NCBI GenBank assembly: GCA_017397125.1
Contig: JAFQKB010000049.1
Coordinates: 1-46,343 of the forward strand
DNA length: 46,343 nucleotides
From: Clostridia bacterium
GTDB lineage: Bacteria; Bacillota; Clostridia; Oscillospirales; Acutalibacteraceae
Reading direction: 5' to 3'
Of this stretch, positions 25,891 to 34,552 are shown one piece after another. Both the position numbers and the translations under genes were made by a program. Position 1 is the first letter of the stretch, and the number at the start of each line of letters is the position of its first letter. The notes beneath the pieces are model-generated. The model worked only from the letters and a program-made list of their open reading frames with translations. It did no database searches and was not told the origin of the DNA.

Positions 25891-28800
25891 ATGAAAAACT
25901 ATGTTCAAAAATGGATTTGCATGCTATGCAGCCTGGCTATGCTTTTTGGTCTGACCACGGTGATGCCGGTGGCGGCCGATACAGCTGCGGCGCCGACCGA
26001 GGAGAAATCTCTGTACGAGCAAATCCTAGAACGGGACGGCTTCCTCGAAGGCATTTGGTTCCCCTGGTTCACCCACGATTATCTGGGGTGCAGTCTCACC
26101 GCCAACGATATGGGCCACAAGATGATCGATAACAACTGGTATAGTATGGACACCGTCGGTCTGGATGCCTACGGCGCCGACAAGGTATACAAAGAGATCT
26201 ACAATCTGAAAGCCTTGGGCTACAATATGATGGCCTATCCCGGCTCTATCTATTTTGAGGGAGTCGTAATGGATGACAACGGCGACGTGCTGGGTGTCAA
26301 AGAGGATTATCTGGTCAATATGCGTCGTCTGCTGGATATGTGCCGCGAAATCGGGATGCCGGTGATGTGGAACATCCTGATGCACTCTTCGTCGATCCAT
26401 GACTATTACGGCTTTGATGCATGGGCGATTATGTCCCAGCTGTATTGCAACCCCGAGGTGACTGATCACTATATAGAGCGGTTCGTACGCCCCGTGTGCC
26501 AAGTATTGGCCGAGTATACTGACATCGTAGCGATGATTGCTCTCGTGGACGAGATTGAAAACGAGATGAACGACTCCCAGATCGGTAACAAGACCACCGG
26601 CAACGGCCACGCCATCTCTTACGGTATGAGCAAAGAAAATATGGTGTATCTAGTCTCCTCCATTAACGACGTGGTGAAAGAGGAACTGCCCGGCGTAGCC
26701 CGCACTTTGGCCGCCAACTTCAACGATCTGGCCACCTACAGCGAGTTGGATCTGGACGTCATCGGCCGCAATCGCTATGACAATCTGGGCGGCTGTGACT
26801 CTATGGATCATTACTATGCCACCGCACCTATGATTTTAACTGAGTTTAACCTAGATGTTGATCCGCCGCCATCCGAAGAACGTTTTCTGCAGGTTCACAT
26901 CAACTTTCGCGAAAACATGAAGGCCTGCGGTTATCACGGTGGCTTCACGTGGTGTTGGCAGCCTACCATAAACGGCTCTGGCGGATGTGCCGATCTGCTG
27001 GCCAAGGGCGCCCAGTCTCTGACCGATTTCCGCGAATATATGTACAAACTACGCTGGTACGTTACCGACAACCGTAACGCATACCGTGGTAAGGAAGACG
27101 CTATGGATGTGCCCACGTTCTTCTATGTCAATAATACTCAAGAGATTGAATGGCTCCCCTCTCGCCAGGCCACCTCTATGGATCTTCTCCGCTCAAACGA
27201 CGGCGGAAAAACCTGGAAAACCATCGTAAATAACGAAAAGCAGGACACGTTTATGGTCGGCTACAAGTGCCTGTATTCGGACGACTATGGCACCAGAAAT
27301 TCAATCTATAAGATCATTGCCCGGGACAACCGAGGCAACGAGGTGGAGTCGGCTGTGTCCAACGCCCCCTCAGACGCCACCAAGTACGTCCAAACCGCCA
27401 AAAAGACAGATATTGAGATTCTCAAGCGTCCCGATGTTCCGGCAGCCGGCCCAATCCCCGAAAACGCCTCTTTCCTGAAACTGTTTCATTACGGCGTGGT
27501 AAACGACCGCCCTCAAAACGATGAGGTGAACATGATCCAAAACGGCAGCTTCGAGAACACTACTGGCGGCCAGTGGAACAACAGCATTTTCCTGCGGAAT
27601 GGCATGCAGGTGGTGGAGGATTCCACCGCCCCGGAGGGTACCCACACTCTCTTCTTTAACTCCTCCGACAATCCGGAGTATACTTGGTACACCTTTACGG
27701 TGGACGTGCAACCCAATACCAACTATGTCTTCTCCACTTGGATTAAGGGCGATTTCATCAGCGATGACAACCGCTTTGCAGCCAGTATCGGTGTGCTCAA
27801 TCCCGCAACCCAAAAATTTATGATCTGTCAGGAGTTGAGTACCCGTTCCTCCCGCGACTATCAGCAGATACACCCCAGATCCTGGGATGCCCGCTGGCAT
27901 CTGCGAGCCGTCGGCTTCAACAGCGGCAACGAAACCCAGATAACCATCGGTCTGCTTGGCCGTTCCAGCCGGTTGTGGGTAGACGGCGTAGCTATGTACG
28001 AGAACGACCAGGGCATTCACTATTTTGGCGAGAATATGCAGGGTGTGGTCACCATTAATCTCACCGACGACAACTATTGCGAGCCGGAGGACAGTCTTAT
28101 CGAAAACGTCCGTATGGACGATCCAGATTCTAACTTCTGGCAGTCCGGTGGCGGCTGGAAAAACGGTTTCCTTTCTCTGGAGGATACCCAAAGCGGCTAT
28201 GGCCCCGCCCTGAAATATACCGGTGGCGAAAACTCCAAAGGCATCTACTACATCAAGTGGATTGATGTAGAACCGGACACCGACTATGTCTTCTCGGTGG
28301 ATGTCAAGGTGTTGAAGGATGGCAACGGTCGACTGGAATTGCTGGACGATAAGATGAGCGGCCCCGTCGCGGTGCTGGGGCTTGACTTTGACCAAAGCAG
28401 TTTTGGCAGCGACTGGTTTAACTTCCATATGCTTATTAACACCGACGCCTTCACCCGTATCGGTATCGCGTTCTGCGATAAGGGCGGCGAAGCGCTGATC
28501 GACAATATGCGTCTCTTCAAGCCGGAGTATGCCACCGAGGGACAGGACGTATCTTTGGACGGCTGGGTCAAGAGCGATTTCGGTTGGCTGTACTACGAGT
28601 CCGGCAACAAGGTGACCGACAAGTGGGTCAGCTACAACGGCGGCTGGTATTATGTGGATGACAACGGCTATATGGTGTCCAACACCTGGAAGAAAGACTC
28701 CGTGGGCTGGTGCTATCTGGGTGACAACGGTAAGATGGCCACCAACAAGTGGGTTAAGGACAGCGTTGGCTGGTGCTACGTGGGTAGCGATGGCTATTGC

Positions 28801-29172
28801 GTGACCAACAAGTGGGTGGCGGACAGCAAGGGCTGGTGCTATCTGGACGATCAGGGCCGTATGGTCACCAATAAGTGGGTCAAGGATAGCGTCGGCTGGT
28901 GCTATGTGGGTGCCGACGGCTATTGCGTGACCAATAAGTGGGTCGCCGACAGCAAGGGCTGGTGCTATCTGGACGGCAGCGGCCGTATGGTCACCAATAA
29001 GTGGGTCAAGGATAGCGTCGGTTGGTGTTACGTAGGTGGCGACGGTTACTGCGTCACCAATAAGTGGGTGGCCGACAGCAAGGGCTGGTGCTATCTGGAT
29101 GCTAACGGCCGGATGGTGTACGATACGTGGGTCGACGGCTATTACGTCAACGCCAACGGCTATTGGGTGTAA
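25891..29172 (+). CDS. Wall-bound clan GH-A-like glycosidase, fused paralogue D
   Basis: 1093 residues. The signal peptide ends near MPVAA (~30). The barrel-like domain carries LVDEIENEMND (Glu221) and ILTEFN (Glu318), 97 residues apart, and GFTWCWQPT. Fn3-like, two CBM-like domains and wall-binding repeats follow as in B and C. It is the most diverged of the fused copies. Its catalytic and Fn3-like part uses more A/T-ending codons than its neighbours (for example 26821-27440), while its repeat array is as uniform as theirs. This suggests older divergence followed by homogenisation of the 3' end. GAAGGAAG precedes the ATG. Confidence 0.77.
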   Translation: MKNYVQKWICMLCSLAMLFGLTTVMPVAADTAAAPTEEKSLYEQILERDGFLEGIWFPWFTHDYLGCSLTANDMGHKMIDNNWYSMDTVGLDAYGADKVYKEIYNLKALGYNMMAYPGSIYFEGVVMDDNGDVLGVKEDYLVNMRRLLDMCREIGMPVMWNILMHSSSIHDYYGFDAWAIMSQLYCNPEVTDHYIERFVRPVCQVLAEYTDIVAMIALVDEIENEMNDSQIGNKTTGNGHAISYGMSKENMVYLVSSINDVVKEELPGVARTLAANFNDLATYSELDLDVIGRNRYDNLGGCDSMDHYYATAPMILTEFNLDVDPPPSEERFLQVHINFRENMKACGYHGGFTWCWQPTINGSGGCADLLAKGAQSLTDFREYMYKLRWYVTDNRNAYRGKEDAMDVPTFFYVNNTQEIEWLPSRQATSMDLLRSNDGGKTWKTIVNNEKQDTFMVGYKCLYSDDYGTRNSIYKIIARDNRGNEVESAVSNAPSDATKYVQTAKKTDIEILKRPDVPAAGPIPENASFLKLFHYGVVNDRPQNDEVNMIQNGSFENTTGGQWNNSIFLRNGMQVVEDSTAPEGTHTLFFNSSDNPEYTWYTFTVDVQPNTNYVFSTWIKGDFISDDNRFAASIGVLNPATQKFMICQELSTRSSRDYQQIHPRSWDARWHLRAVGFNSGNETQITIGLLGRSSRLWVDGVAMYENDQGIHYFGENMQGVVTINLTDDNYCEPEDSLIENVRMDDPDSNFWQSGGGWKNGFLSLEDTQSGYGPALKYTGGENSKGIYYIKWIDVEPDTDYVFSVDVKVLKDGNGRLELLDDKMSGPVAVLGLDFDQSSFGSDWFNFHMLINTDAFTRIGIAFCDKGGEALIDNMRLFKPEYATEGQDVSLDGWVKSDFGWLYYESGNKVTDKWVSYNGGWYYVDDNGYMVSNTWKKDSVGWCYLGDNGKMATNKWVKDSVGWCYVGSDGYCVTNKWVADSKGWCYLDDQGRMVTNKWVKDSVGWCYVGADGYCVTNKWVADSKGWCYLDGSGRMVTNKWVKDSVGWCYVGGDGYCVTNKWVADSKGWCYLDANGRMVYDTWVDGYYVNANGYWV
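28687..29127 (+). repeat. Wall-binding repeat array 5 (7 x 63 bases)
   Basis: Seven units of 63 bases, LVLVLVL, ten Cys, with the same short cap as array 4. Confidence 0.9.
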
Positions 29173-29196
29173 TCACAAGACACAAACAACGCTATG

Positions 29197-29227
29197 GGCG
29201 GCAGGAGAACACCTCCTGCCGCCTTTT
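29197..29227 (+). terminator. Terminator closing the surface protein cluster
   Basis: An 11-bp perfect stem (GGCGGCAGGAG and its complement) with a 5-base loop is followed by TTTT. Confidence 0.82.
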
Positions 29228-29337
29228 CTGTTGCACAAGCCGCCGTGGCCTTTGGAAAAATATGCATCCGCTCCCCCGCCCATATTTTGACAAGGCGGTA
29301 GAATACTACTGGTATCTGAACAACAGGAGGATTTTGT

Positions 29338-30372
29338 ATGCGGATCGCCTTTTTCGATGCCAAGCCCTACGACCGGCCGTCCTTTGACCGGCACGGCGAG
29401 GCCAACGGCATCACCTTCAAATACCTGGAGGCCAAGCTCAACGAGGACACGGTGGGCCTGGCCCGGGGCTACGACGGGGTGTGCGCCTTTGTCAACGACA
29501 CGGTGGACCGGCCGGTGATCGACCGGCTGGGCGAGATGGATATCCGGGTGCTGGCTCTGCGGTGCGCCGGCTTTAACAATGTGGATATGCAATACGCCAA
29601 CGGTCGCCTGCACGTGCTGCGGGTGCCGGCCTATTCCCCCTATGCGGTGGCGGAGCACACCATGGCCCTGCTGCTGACCTCCATCCGCCGCATCCACAAG
29701 GCCTATATCCGCTCCCGGGATTTCAATTTCAGCCTCTCCAATCTGACCGGCTTTGACCTGCACGGCAAGACGGTGGGGGTGGTCGGCACCGGCCGCATCG
29801 GGCGGGTGTTCATCGACATCTGCCGGGGCTTTGGTATGCGGGTGCTGGCCTATGACAAGTATCCCGCTCCCGACCTGGACAGCGGCGACACCATCCGGTA
29901 CGTGGAGCTGGACGAGCTGCTGGCGGACAGCGACATTCTCTCCCTCCACTGCCCCCTGACCGAGGACACCTATCACCTCATCGATGCCGCCGCCCTGGAG
30001 CGGTGCAAAAAGGGCGTGGTGCTGCTCAACACCTCCCGGGGGGCGCTGGTGGATGCCGAGGCTCTGCTGGAGGGCATCAAATCCCGCCGGGTGGGGGCTG
30101 CCTGCCTGGACGTGTACGAGGAGGAGGGTGACCTGTTCTTTGAGGACAATTCCGGGCACATCCTGGAGGACGACGTGCTGGCACGGCTGATCTCCATGCC
30201 CAACGTGATCGTCACCTCCCACCAGGCCTTTCTCACCGAGGAGGCTCTGGAAAACATCGCCGAGACCACCGTGGGCAACCTGCTGACCTTTGCCAAAAAC
30301 GGACAATGCCCCAACGAGGTGTGCTGGCGGGGCGGCCGCACCGAGGATTGCAAAAACGGCACCTGTTTTTGA
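29338..30372 (+). CDS. ldhA: D-lactate dehydrogenase (D-2-hydroxyacid dehydrogenase family)
   Basis: 344 residues. The NAD-binding motif is GVVGTGRIG, and the catalytic triad residues are Arg234 (NTSRGALVD), Glu263 (DVYEEE) and His295 (SHQAF). Their positions agree to within one residue with characterised D-lactate dehydrogenases (Arg235, Glu264, His296). RCAGFNNVD is also typical. The enzyme reduces pyruvate to D-lactate and regenerates NAD+ in fermentation; other 2-oxoacids are possible. AGGAGG precedes the ATG and a TTGACA lies at 29287. The flavodiiron gene downstream has its own promoter. Confidence 0.9.
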   Translation: MRIAFFDAKPYDRPSFDRHGEANGITFKYLEAKLNEDTVGLARGYDGVCAFVNDTVDRPVIDRLGEMDIRVLALRCAGFNNVDMQYANGRLHVLRVPAYSPYAVAEHTMALLLTSIRRIHKAYIRSRDFNFSLSNLTGFDLHGKTVGVVGTGRIGRVFIDICRGFGMRVLAYDKYPAPDLDSGDTIRYVELDELLADSDILSLHCPLTEDTYHLIDAAALERCKKGVVLLNTSRGALVDAEALLEGIKSRRVGAACLDVYEEEGDLFFEDNSGHILEDDVLARLISMPNVIVTSHQAFLTEEALENIAETTVGNLLTFAKNGQCPNEVCWRGGRTEDCKNGTCF

Positions 30373-30393
30373 TAATATCGCACACTTTGGGTA

Positions 30394-30423
30394 TTGCTAT
30401 GGACGTTGCCTTTGTGCTATAAT
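30394..30423 (+). promoter_or_regulatory. Promoter of the flavodiiron/rubredoxin operon
   Basis: TTGCTA, 18 bases, TATAAT with TGC directly before the -10. The leader contains a stem-loop (GCGGGCAC against GTGCCCCGC, 30436-30455, one bulge) between the promoter and the ribosome site. Confidence 0.7.
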
Positions 30424-30487
30424 AGTCCCATTCGGGCGGGCACCGAGTGCCCCGCAAATGCATTGAACCGTATCGGGAGGACACACT

Positions 30488-32278
30488 ATGTTTATCTCTA
30501 AAGACATTCTGTACGTGGGGGTCAACGACCACCGCATCGACCTGTTTGAGGGCCAGTACGACGTGCCAAACGGCATGGCGTACAACTCCTACGCCATTAT
30601 TGATGAGCAGATCGCCATCATGGATTCGGTGGACGCTGCCTTTACCCACGAGTGGCTGGACAACATCCAGAACGCCCTGGAGGGCCGCACCCCCGACTAT
30701 CTGATCGTCCAGCATATGGAGCCGGACCATTCCGCCAACATCGTCCACTTTACCAAAGCCTATCCCCAGGCAAAGATCGTCTCCTCTGCCAAGGCCTTTA
30801 AGATGATGGGTCAGTTCTTCGGCACCGACTTTGCCGACCGGCAGGTGGTGGTGGGCGAGGGCGACACCCTCTCCCTGGGCCGCCACACCCTGACCTTTGT
30901 CACCGCGCCCATGGTGCACTGGCCGGAGGTGCTGGTCACCTACGACAGCGCCGACCGGGTGCTGTTTTCCGCCGACGGCTTTGGCAAGTTCGGCGCCCTG
31001 GACGTGGAGGAGGACTGGGCCTGCGAGGCGCGGCGATACTACTTCGGCATCGTGGGCAAATACGGCGCCCAGGTGCAGGCGCTGCTCAAAAAGGCCGCCG
31101 GTCTGGATATCGCCACCATCTGCCCCCTCCACGGCCCGGTTCTGAATGAGAACCTGGGCTATTATCGGGATCTCTACAATACCTGGTCCTCCTATCAGCC
31201 GGAGGAGGAGGGCATCGTCATCGCCTACACCTCTGTCTACGGCAACACCAAAAAGGCGGTGCTGCAGCTGGCAGAGCGCCTGCGGCAGAACGGCTGCCCC
31301 AAGGTGGTGGTCAACGACCTGGCCCGGTGCGATATGCACGAGGCGGTAGAGGACGCTTTCCGGTACAGCAAGCTGGTGCTGGCCACCACCACCTATAATG
31401 CGGACATATTCCCCTTTATGCGGGAGTTTATCCACCACCTGACCGAGCGCAACTATTCCAACCGCACCGTAGCCTTTATGGAAAACGGCAGCTGGGCGCC
31501 CATGGCCACCAAGGTGATGCGGAGCATGCTGGAGGGCTGCAAAAACCTCACCTACACCGAAGGTGGTGTCAAGATCCTATCGGCCCTCAACGAGCAAAGC
31601 GCCACCCAGCTGGATGCTCTGGCGGACGAGCTGTGCCGGGACTATCTGGCCCAGCAGGATGCCACCGCCAACAAAAACGATCTGTCCGCCCTGTTTAATA
31701 TCGGCTACGGCCTGTACGTGGTGACCTGCCACGACGGCAAAAAGGACAACGGCCTCATCGTCAACACAGTCACCCAGGTGACCGACACCCCCAACCGGGT
31801 GGCGGTGACCATCAACAAGGCAAACTATTCCCACCACATCATCAAGCAGACCGGCAGAATGAACGTTAATTGCCTGACGGTGGACGCCCCCTTTAAGGTG
31901 TTCGAGACCTTCGGCTTTGTCAGCGGACGCAACGTGGACAAGTTTGCCGAGTGCGAGCCGCTGCGGTCGGATAACGGGCTGGTGTTCCTGCCCCGCTACA
32001 TCAACTCCTTTATGTCCCTGAAGGTGGAGCAGTACGTGGACCTGGACACCCACGGCATGTTCATCTGCTCGGTCACCGAGGCCCGGGTCATATCCGACCG
32101 GGAGACCATGACCTATAGCTACTACCACGAGCACGTCAAGCCCCAGCCGGTGACCGAGGGCAAGACCGGCTACGTCTGCAAGATCTGCGGCTACGTCTAC
32201 GAGGGTGAGCCGCTGCCCGAGGATTTCATCTGCCCCCTGTGCAAGCATGGCGCGGCGGATTTTGAAAAAATTCAGTAA
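30488..32278 (+). CDS. Flavodiiron protein with flavin reductase and rubredoxin domains
   Basis: 596 residues. The metallo-beta-lactamase-like diiron domain has a full ligand set: His76, Glu78, Asp80 (HMEPDH), His144, Asp163 and His215. A flavodoxin domain (YTSVYGNTKKAV, ~250-395) binds FMN. A flavin-reductase-like domain (~405-545) follows, and the C terminus is a rubredoxin with Cys564, 567, 582 and 585. Such proteins reduce O2 (and sometimes NO) to harmless products in strict anaerobes. Combining all four modules in one chain would shorten the electron path. GGGAGG precedes the ATG and a separate rubredoxin follows after 27 bases. Confidence 0.93.
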   Translation: MFISKDILYVGVNDHRIDLFEGQYDVPNGMAYNSYAIIDEQIAIMDSVDAAFTHEWLDNIQNALEGRTPDYLIVQHMEPDHSANIVHFTKAYPQAKIVSSAKAFKMMGQFFGTDFADRQVVVGEGDTLSLGRHTLTFVTAPMVHWPEVLVTYDSADRVLFSADGFGKFGALDVEEDWACEARRYYFGIVGKYGAQVQALLKKAAGLDIATICPLHGPVLNENLGYYRDLYNTWSSYQPEEEGIVIAYTSVYGNTKKAVLQLAERLRQNGCPKVVVNDLARCDMHEAVEDAFRYSKLVLATTTYNADIFPFMREFIHHLTERNYSNRTVAFMENGSWAPMATKVMRSMLEGCKNLTYTEGGVKILSALNEQSATQLDALADELCRDYLAQQDATANKNDLSALFNIGYGLYVVTCHDGKKDNGLIVNTVTQVTDTPNRVAVTINKANYSHHIIKQTGRMNVNCLTVDAPFKVFETFGFVSGRNVDKFAECEPLRSDNGLVFLPRYINSFMSLKVEQYVDLDTHGMFICSVTEARVISDRETMTYSYYHEHVKPQPVTEGKTGYVCKICGYVYEGEPLPEDFICPLCKHGAADFEKIQ

Positions 32279-32305
32279 TAAACCAACAAACGGAGGTGAA
32301 TGAGA

Positions 32306-32464
32306 ATGAAAAAGTACGTGTGCGACGCTTGCGGCTGGGAGTATGACGAGGCCGCCGGCGCCCCCGACCTGGGCATCGCCCCCGGCACCAAGTTTGAGGA
32401 TCTGCCGGAGGATTTTGCCTGCCCCCTGTGCGGCGTAGGCAAGGATATGTTCAGCGAGGAATAA
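32306..32464 (+). CDS. Rubredoxin
   Basis: 52 residues. The two iron-binding pairs are [11 protein letters not shown] and [11 protein letters not shown] (CxxC each), a standard stand-alone rubredoxin. CGGAGGTGA precedes the ATG. It is co-transcribed with the flavodiiron protein and probably hands electrons to it or to other oxygen-defence enzymes. Confidence 0.95.
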   Translation: MKKYVCDACGWEYDEAAGAPDLGIAPGTKFEDLPEDFACPLCGVGKDMFSEE

Positions 32465-32472
32465 GACAGAGT

Positions 32473-32508
32473 GCCCCACACCGTCCAATGGACGGTGTGG
32501 GGCCTTTT
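32473..32508 (+). terminator. Terminator after the rubredoxin gene
   Basis: A 14-bp perfect stem (GCCCCACACCGTCC and its complement) with a 3-base loop is followed by CTTTT. Confidence 0.85.
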
Positions 32509-32519
32509 CGTAATGCCGC

Positions 32520-32548
32520 TTGACAGTCTTTTTCTCCTCATATATAAT
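32520..32548 (+). promoter_or_regulatory. Full-consensus vegetative promoter
   Basis: TTGACA, exactly 17 bases, TATAAT: every hexamer position matches consensus. The start codon lies 24 bases beyond the -10. Confidence 0.9.
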
Positions 32549-32571
32549 TCAGGTAAGAGGAGGCGTGTACT

Positions 32572-33564
32572 ATGAAGCTGTTTCAGGCGCTGGACCCGGT
32601 CAACAAATCCGCCAAGGAGAACTGGGCCATACTCAACCGATTGGATCGAAAGATCACCCTGCGCCGTGCTGATGCAAACACCACCATGCTCACCGGCACG
32701 ATTTCCTATTACATTCTGATGGTGCTGGTGTCCCACACACTGTTATGCAAATCCCTGTTAGCTGAGCTGTTAAAGAATGAGCAGGTGCAGCCGCTGTTGG
32801 AAAATACCGCCATCGTACAGTGGCTGGAAGCCCTTTCCTACCCCTGGTATATCCTGCTGGCGGGCGCCGTGGTACTGGTGCTGGTCGTCCCCTGTATGTT
32901 GGCGTTGTTGGCTAAGGTGCTGGTTTTGCTGCTGGTACCGCGCCTGCTGCAGTCAAAAAAAGAGCCGCATCTGCCCACCGAGGAGATCCCGCAGAAAAAG
33001 CTGCTGACCCTGCGCACCCGCTATCTGTATGATCGACAATACCATTCCAACGGCTCGGATCTGGGCCTTTGGCCCGGTTATATTGCCGCTGGCCTGTTCG
33101 CGGTGGTGCCGATCCTTTTGCTGTTTTTGACAGAGATAGGCCGTGCGATCATCGACGCCGAGGGGCAACCCGCAATCTGGATCGAGCTGCTGGCCATACT
33201 CGTGCTCGCCCTTATATTCTGGTTTGCGTCCCTCTGCCTATATTTGCTGCTGGATAAAATACTTAGCCCTTTGTACTGGGGACGGCATTGGGTCTCCCGC
33301 TATACGGCTCTGGACACCGCCGCCAAAGCGTTCTATGAGCAGTGGGTGGCCGTCGACCCGGAGGAGCAGGAAAACAAAAAGCGTCAGGACGAAATCGAAG
33401 CCCGCAAATGGGAAGAACAGAAACGCAAAGACGAAGAATACAGACAATATATGGTGGAGTGGTACATTCAGTCACAGAAGGAACACGAAGAATATTTGCG
33501 GCGGCTACACGAATGGGCCAAAGAAGACGACATCGACTGGACCGGCAGCGGTGACGGTATCTGA
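32572..33564 (+). CDS. Membrane protein of unknown function with charged helical tail
   Basis: 330 residues, family not recognised. Four hydrophobic segments are visible: ~45-62, ~88-122 (long, possibly two), ~165-185 and ~200-228. The last ~75 residues are very rich in Glu, Lys, Gln and Arg (for example EEQENKKRQDEIEARKWEEQ) and likely form a cytoplasmic coiled coil. AGAGGAGG precedes the ATG. It is driven by a full-consensus promoter and followed after 46 bases by the ZIP transporter, probably in the same transcript. Confidence 0.75.
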   Translation: MKLFQALDPVNKSAKENWAILNRLDRKITLRRADANTTMLTGTISYYILMVLVSHTLLCKSLLAELLKNEQVQPLLENTAIVQWLEALSYPWYILLAGAVVLVLVVPCMLALLAKVLVLLLVPRLLQSKKEPHLPTEEIPQKKLLTLRTRYLYDRQYHSNGSDLGLWPGYIAAGLFAVVPILLLFLTEIGRAIIDAEGQPAIWIELLAILVLALIFWFASLCLYLLLDKILSPLYWGRHWVSRYTALDTAAKAFYEQWVAVDPEEQENKKRQDEIEARKWEEQKRKDEEYRQYMVEWYIQSQKEHEEYLRRLHEWAKEDDIDWTGSGDGI

Positions 33565-33610
33565 TGCCGTAACACACAGCCCACGCACTTTCTTTTTGTA
33601 AGGAGCTACT

Positions 33611-34363
33611 ATGAAACTGGTATTATTAACCGCCCTGGGGGTGGGAGGCGCCACCATCATCGGCGCTCTCATCGGCTTTGTATTCCGCAGGGCATCCCAT
33701 AAATTTTCCGATATCGTTCTCTCCTTCGCGGCCGGGGTGATGCTGGCCGCCGCCGTGCTGGGGCTGATCATCCCCTCTCTGGAATACGGCGGCTCCTTTG
33801 GCCTGCCCATCGCCGTAGCTGGCATCTTTGCCGGTGCTCTATGCCTCAACCTCATCGACAAACTGGTGCCCCATCTGCACCAGCTGGCCGGCCCCGATAC
33901 AGAGGAACACAACCGCACCCAGCTCAATAAGGTGCTGCTGTTCGTCACCGCCATCGCCATCCACAATCTGCCGGAGGGCATCGCCGCCGGTGTCAGCTTT
34001 GGCACCGACGACCCCGCCCAGGCGCTGCTCATCGCCGGCGGCATCGCTCTGCAGAACATCCCCGAGGGCATGGTGATCATCGGGCCGATGCTGGCGGCGG
34101 GCGTATCCCCCGCCCGCACCTTTGTATACGGTATGCTTACCGGCCTGGTGGAGGTGGCCGGCACCCTCATCGGCTATTTCGCGGTGAGCGTGGCCTCCGC
34201 CGTGCTGCCCTTTGCCCTGGCCTTTGCCGGCGGCACCATGCTGTATGTCATCAGCGACGAGATGATCCCCGAGACCCACGCCCACGGCCACCAGCGGGGC
34301 GCCACCTATGCGCTGCTGGTGGGCTTTTGCCTGATGCTGGCCACCGACGTGTTACTGGGATAA
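33611..34363 (+). CDS. ZIP-family divalent metal transporter
   Basis: 250 residues with about seven to eight spans. The family's metal-binding helices are clear: AIHNLPEGIAAGVSFG (transmembrane helix 4) and LQNIPEGM (helix 5). SDEMIPETHAHGH near the C terminus adds potential metal ligands. It moves zinc or a similar divalent cation, usually into the cytoplasm; the metal is not fixed by sequence. AAGGAG precedes the ATG. Confidence 0.9.
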   Translation: MKLVLLTALGVGGATIIGALIGFVFRRASHKFSDIVLSFAAGVMLAAAVLGLIIPSLEYGGSFGLPIAVAGIFAGALCLNLIDKLVPHLHQLAGPDTEEHNRTQLNKVLLFVTAIAIHNLPEGIAAGVSFGTDDPAQALLIAGGIALQNIPEGMVIIGPMLAAGVSPARTFVYGMLTGLVEVAGTLIGYFAVSVASAVLPFALAFAGGTMLYVISDEMIPETHAHGHQRGATYALLVGFCLMLATDVLLG

Positions 34364-34388
34364 GTCTCCCAAAAAACAACGCAATCGA

Positions 34389-34418
34389 CCCCGGCAGGAC
34401 ACCCCCTGCCGGGGCCTT
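34389..34418 (+). terminator. Terminator after the ZIP gene
   Basis: A 10-bp G/C stem (CCCCGGCAGG and its complement) is followed by a short CCTTTG tail, so it may be of moderate strength. Confidence 0.62.
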
Positions 34419-34444
34419 TGTGTATTCTGCTGTACAAACAAATG

Positions 34445-34491
34445 GTTAAACGGATAACTATCGTCATTTTGCGAATGGTTATCCGTTTAAC
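34445..34491. promoter_or_regulatory. Long inverted repeat, likely operator of the MarR regulator
   Basis: GTTAAACGGATAAC (34445-34458) and its exact complement GTTATCCGTTTAAC (34478-34491) are separated by 19 bases. The right arm covers the -35 region of the promoter for the MarR gene. This fits autorepression of the regulator and its exporter operon. Confidence 0.78.
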
Positions 34492-34495
34492 TATT

Positions 34496-34504
34496 TGCTA
34501 TAAT
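34496..34504 (+). promoter_or_regulatory. Extended -10 promoter of the MarR/ABC exporter operon
   Basis: TGC before TATAAT. The -35 position reads TGGTTA and lies inside the right arm of the inverted repeat. Confidence 0.72.
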
Positions 34505-34552
34505 AGTACCCAACGTGTTCTCGAATATCTTTCTGCAATGGGAGGTATAGAT

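Noticed and set aside
16090-29127. CRISPR-like regular repeats
   Set aside because: The units are contiguous, in frame and translated as wall-binding repeats; there are no unique spacers and no cas genes.
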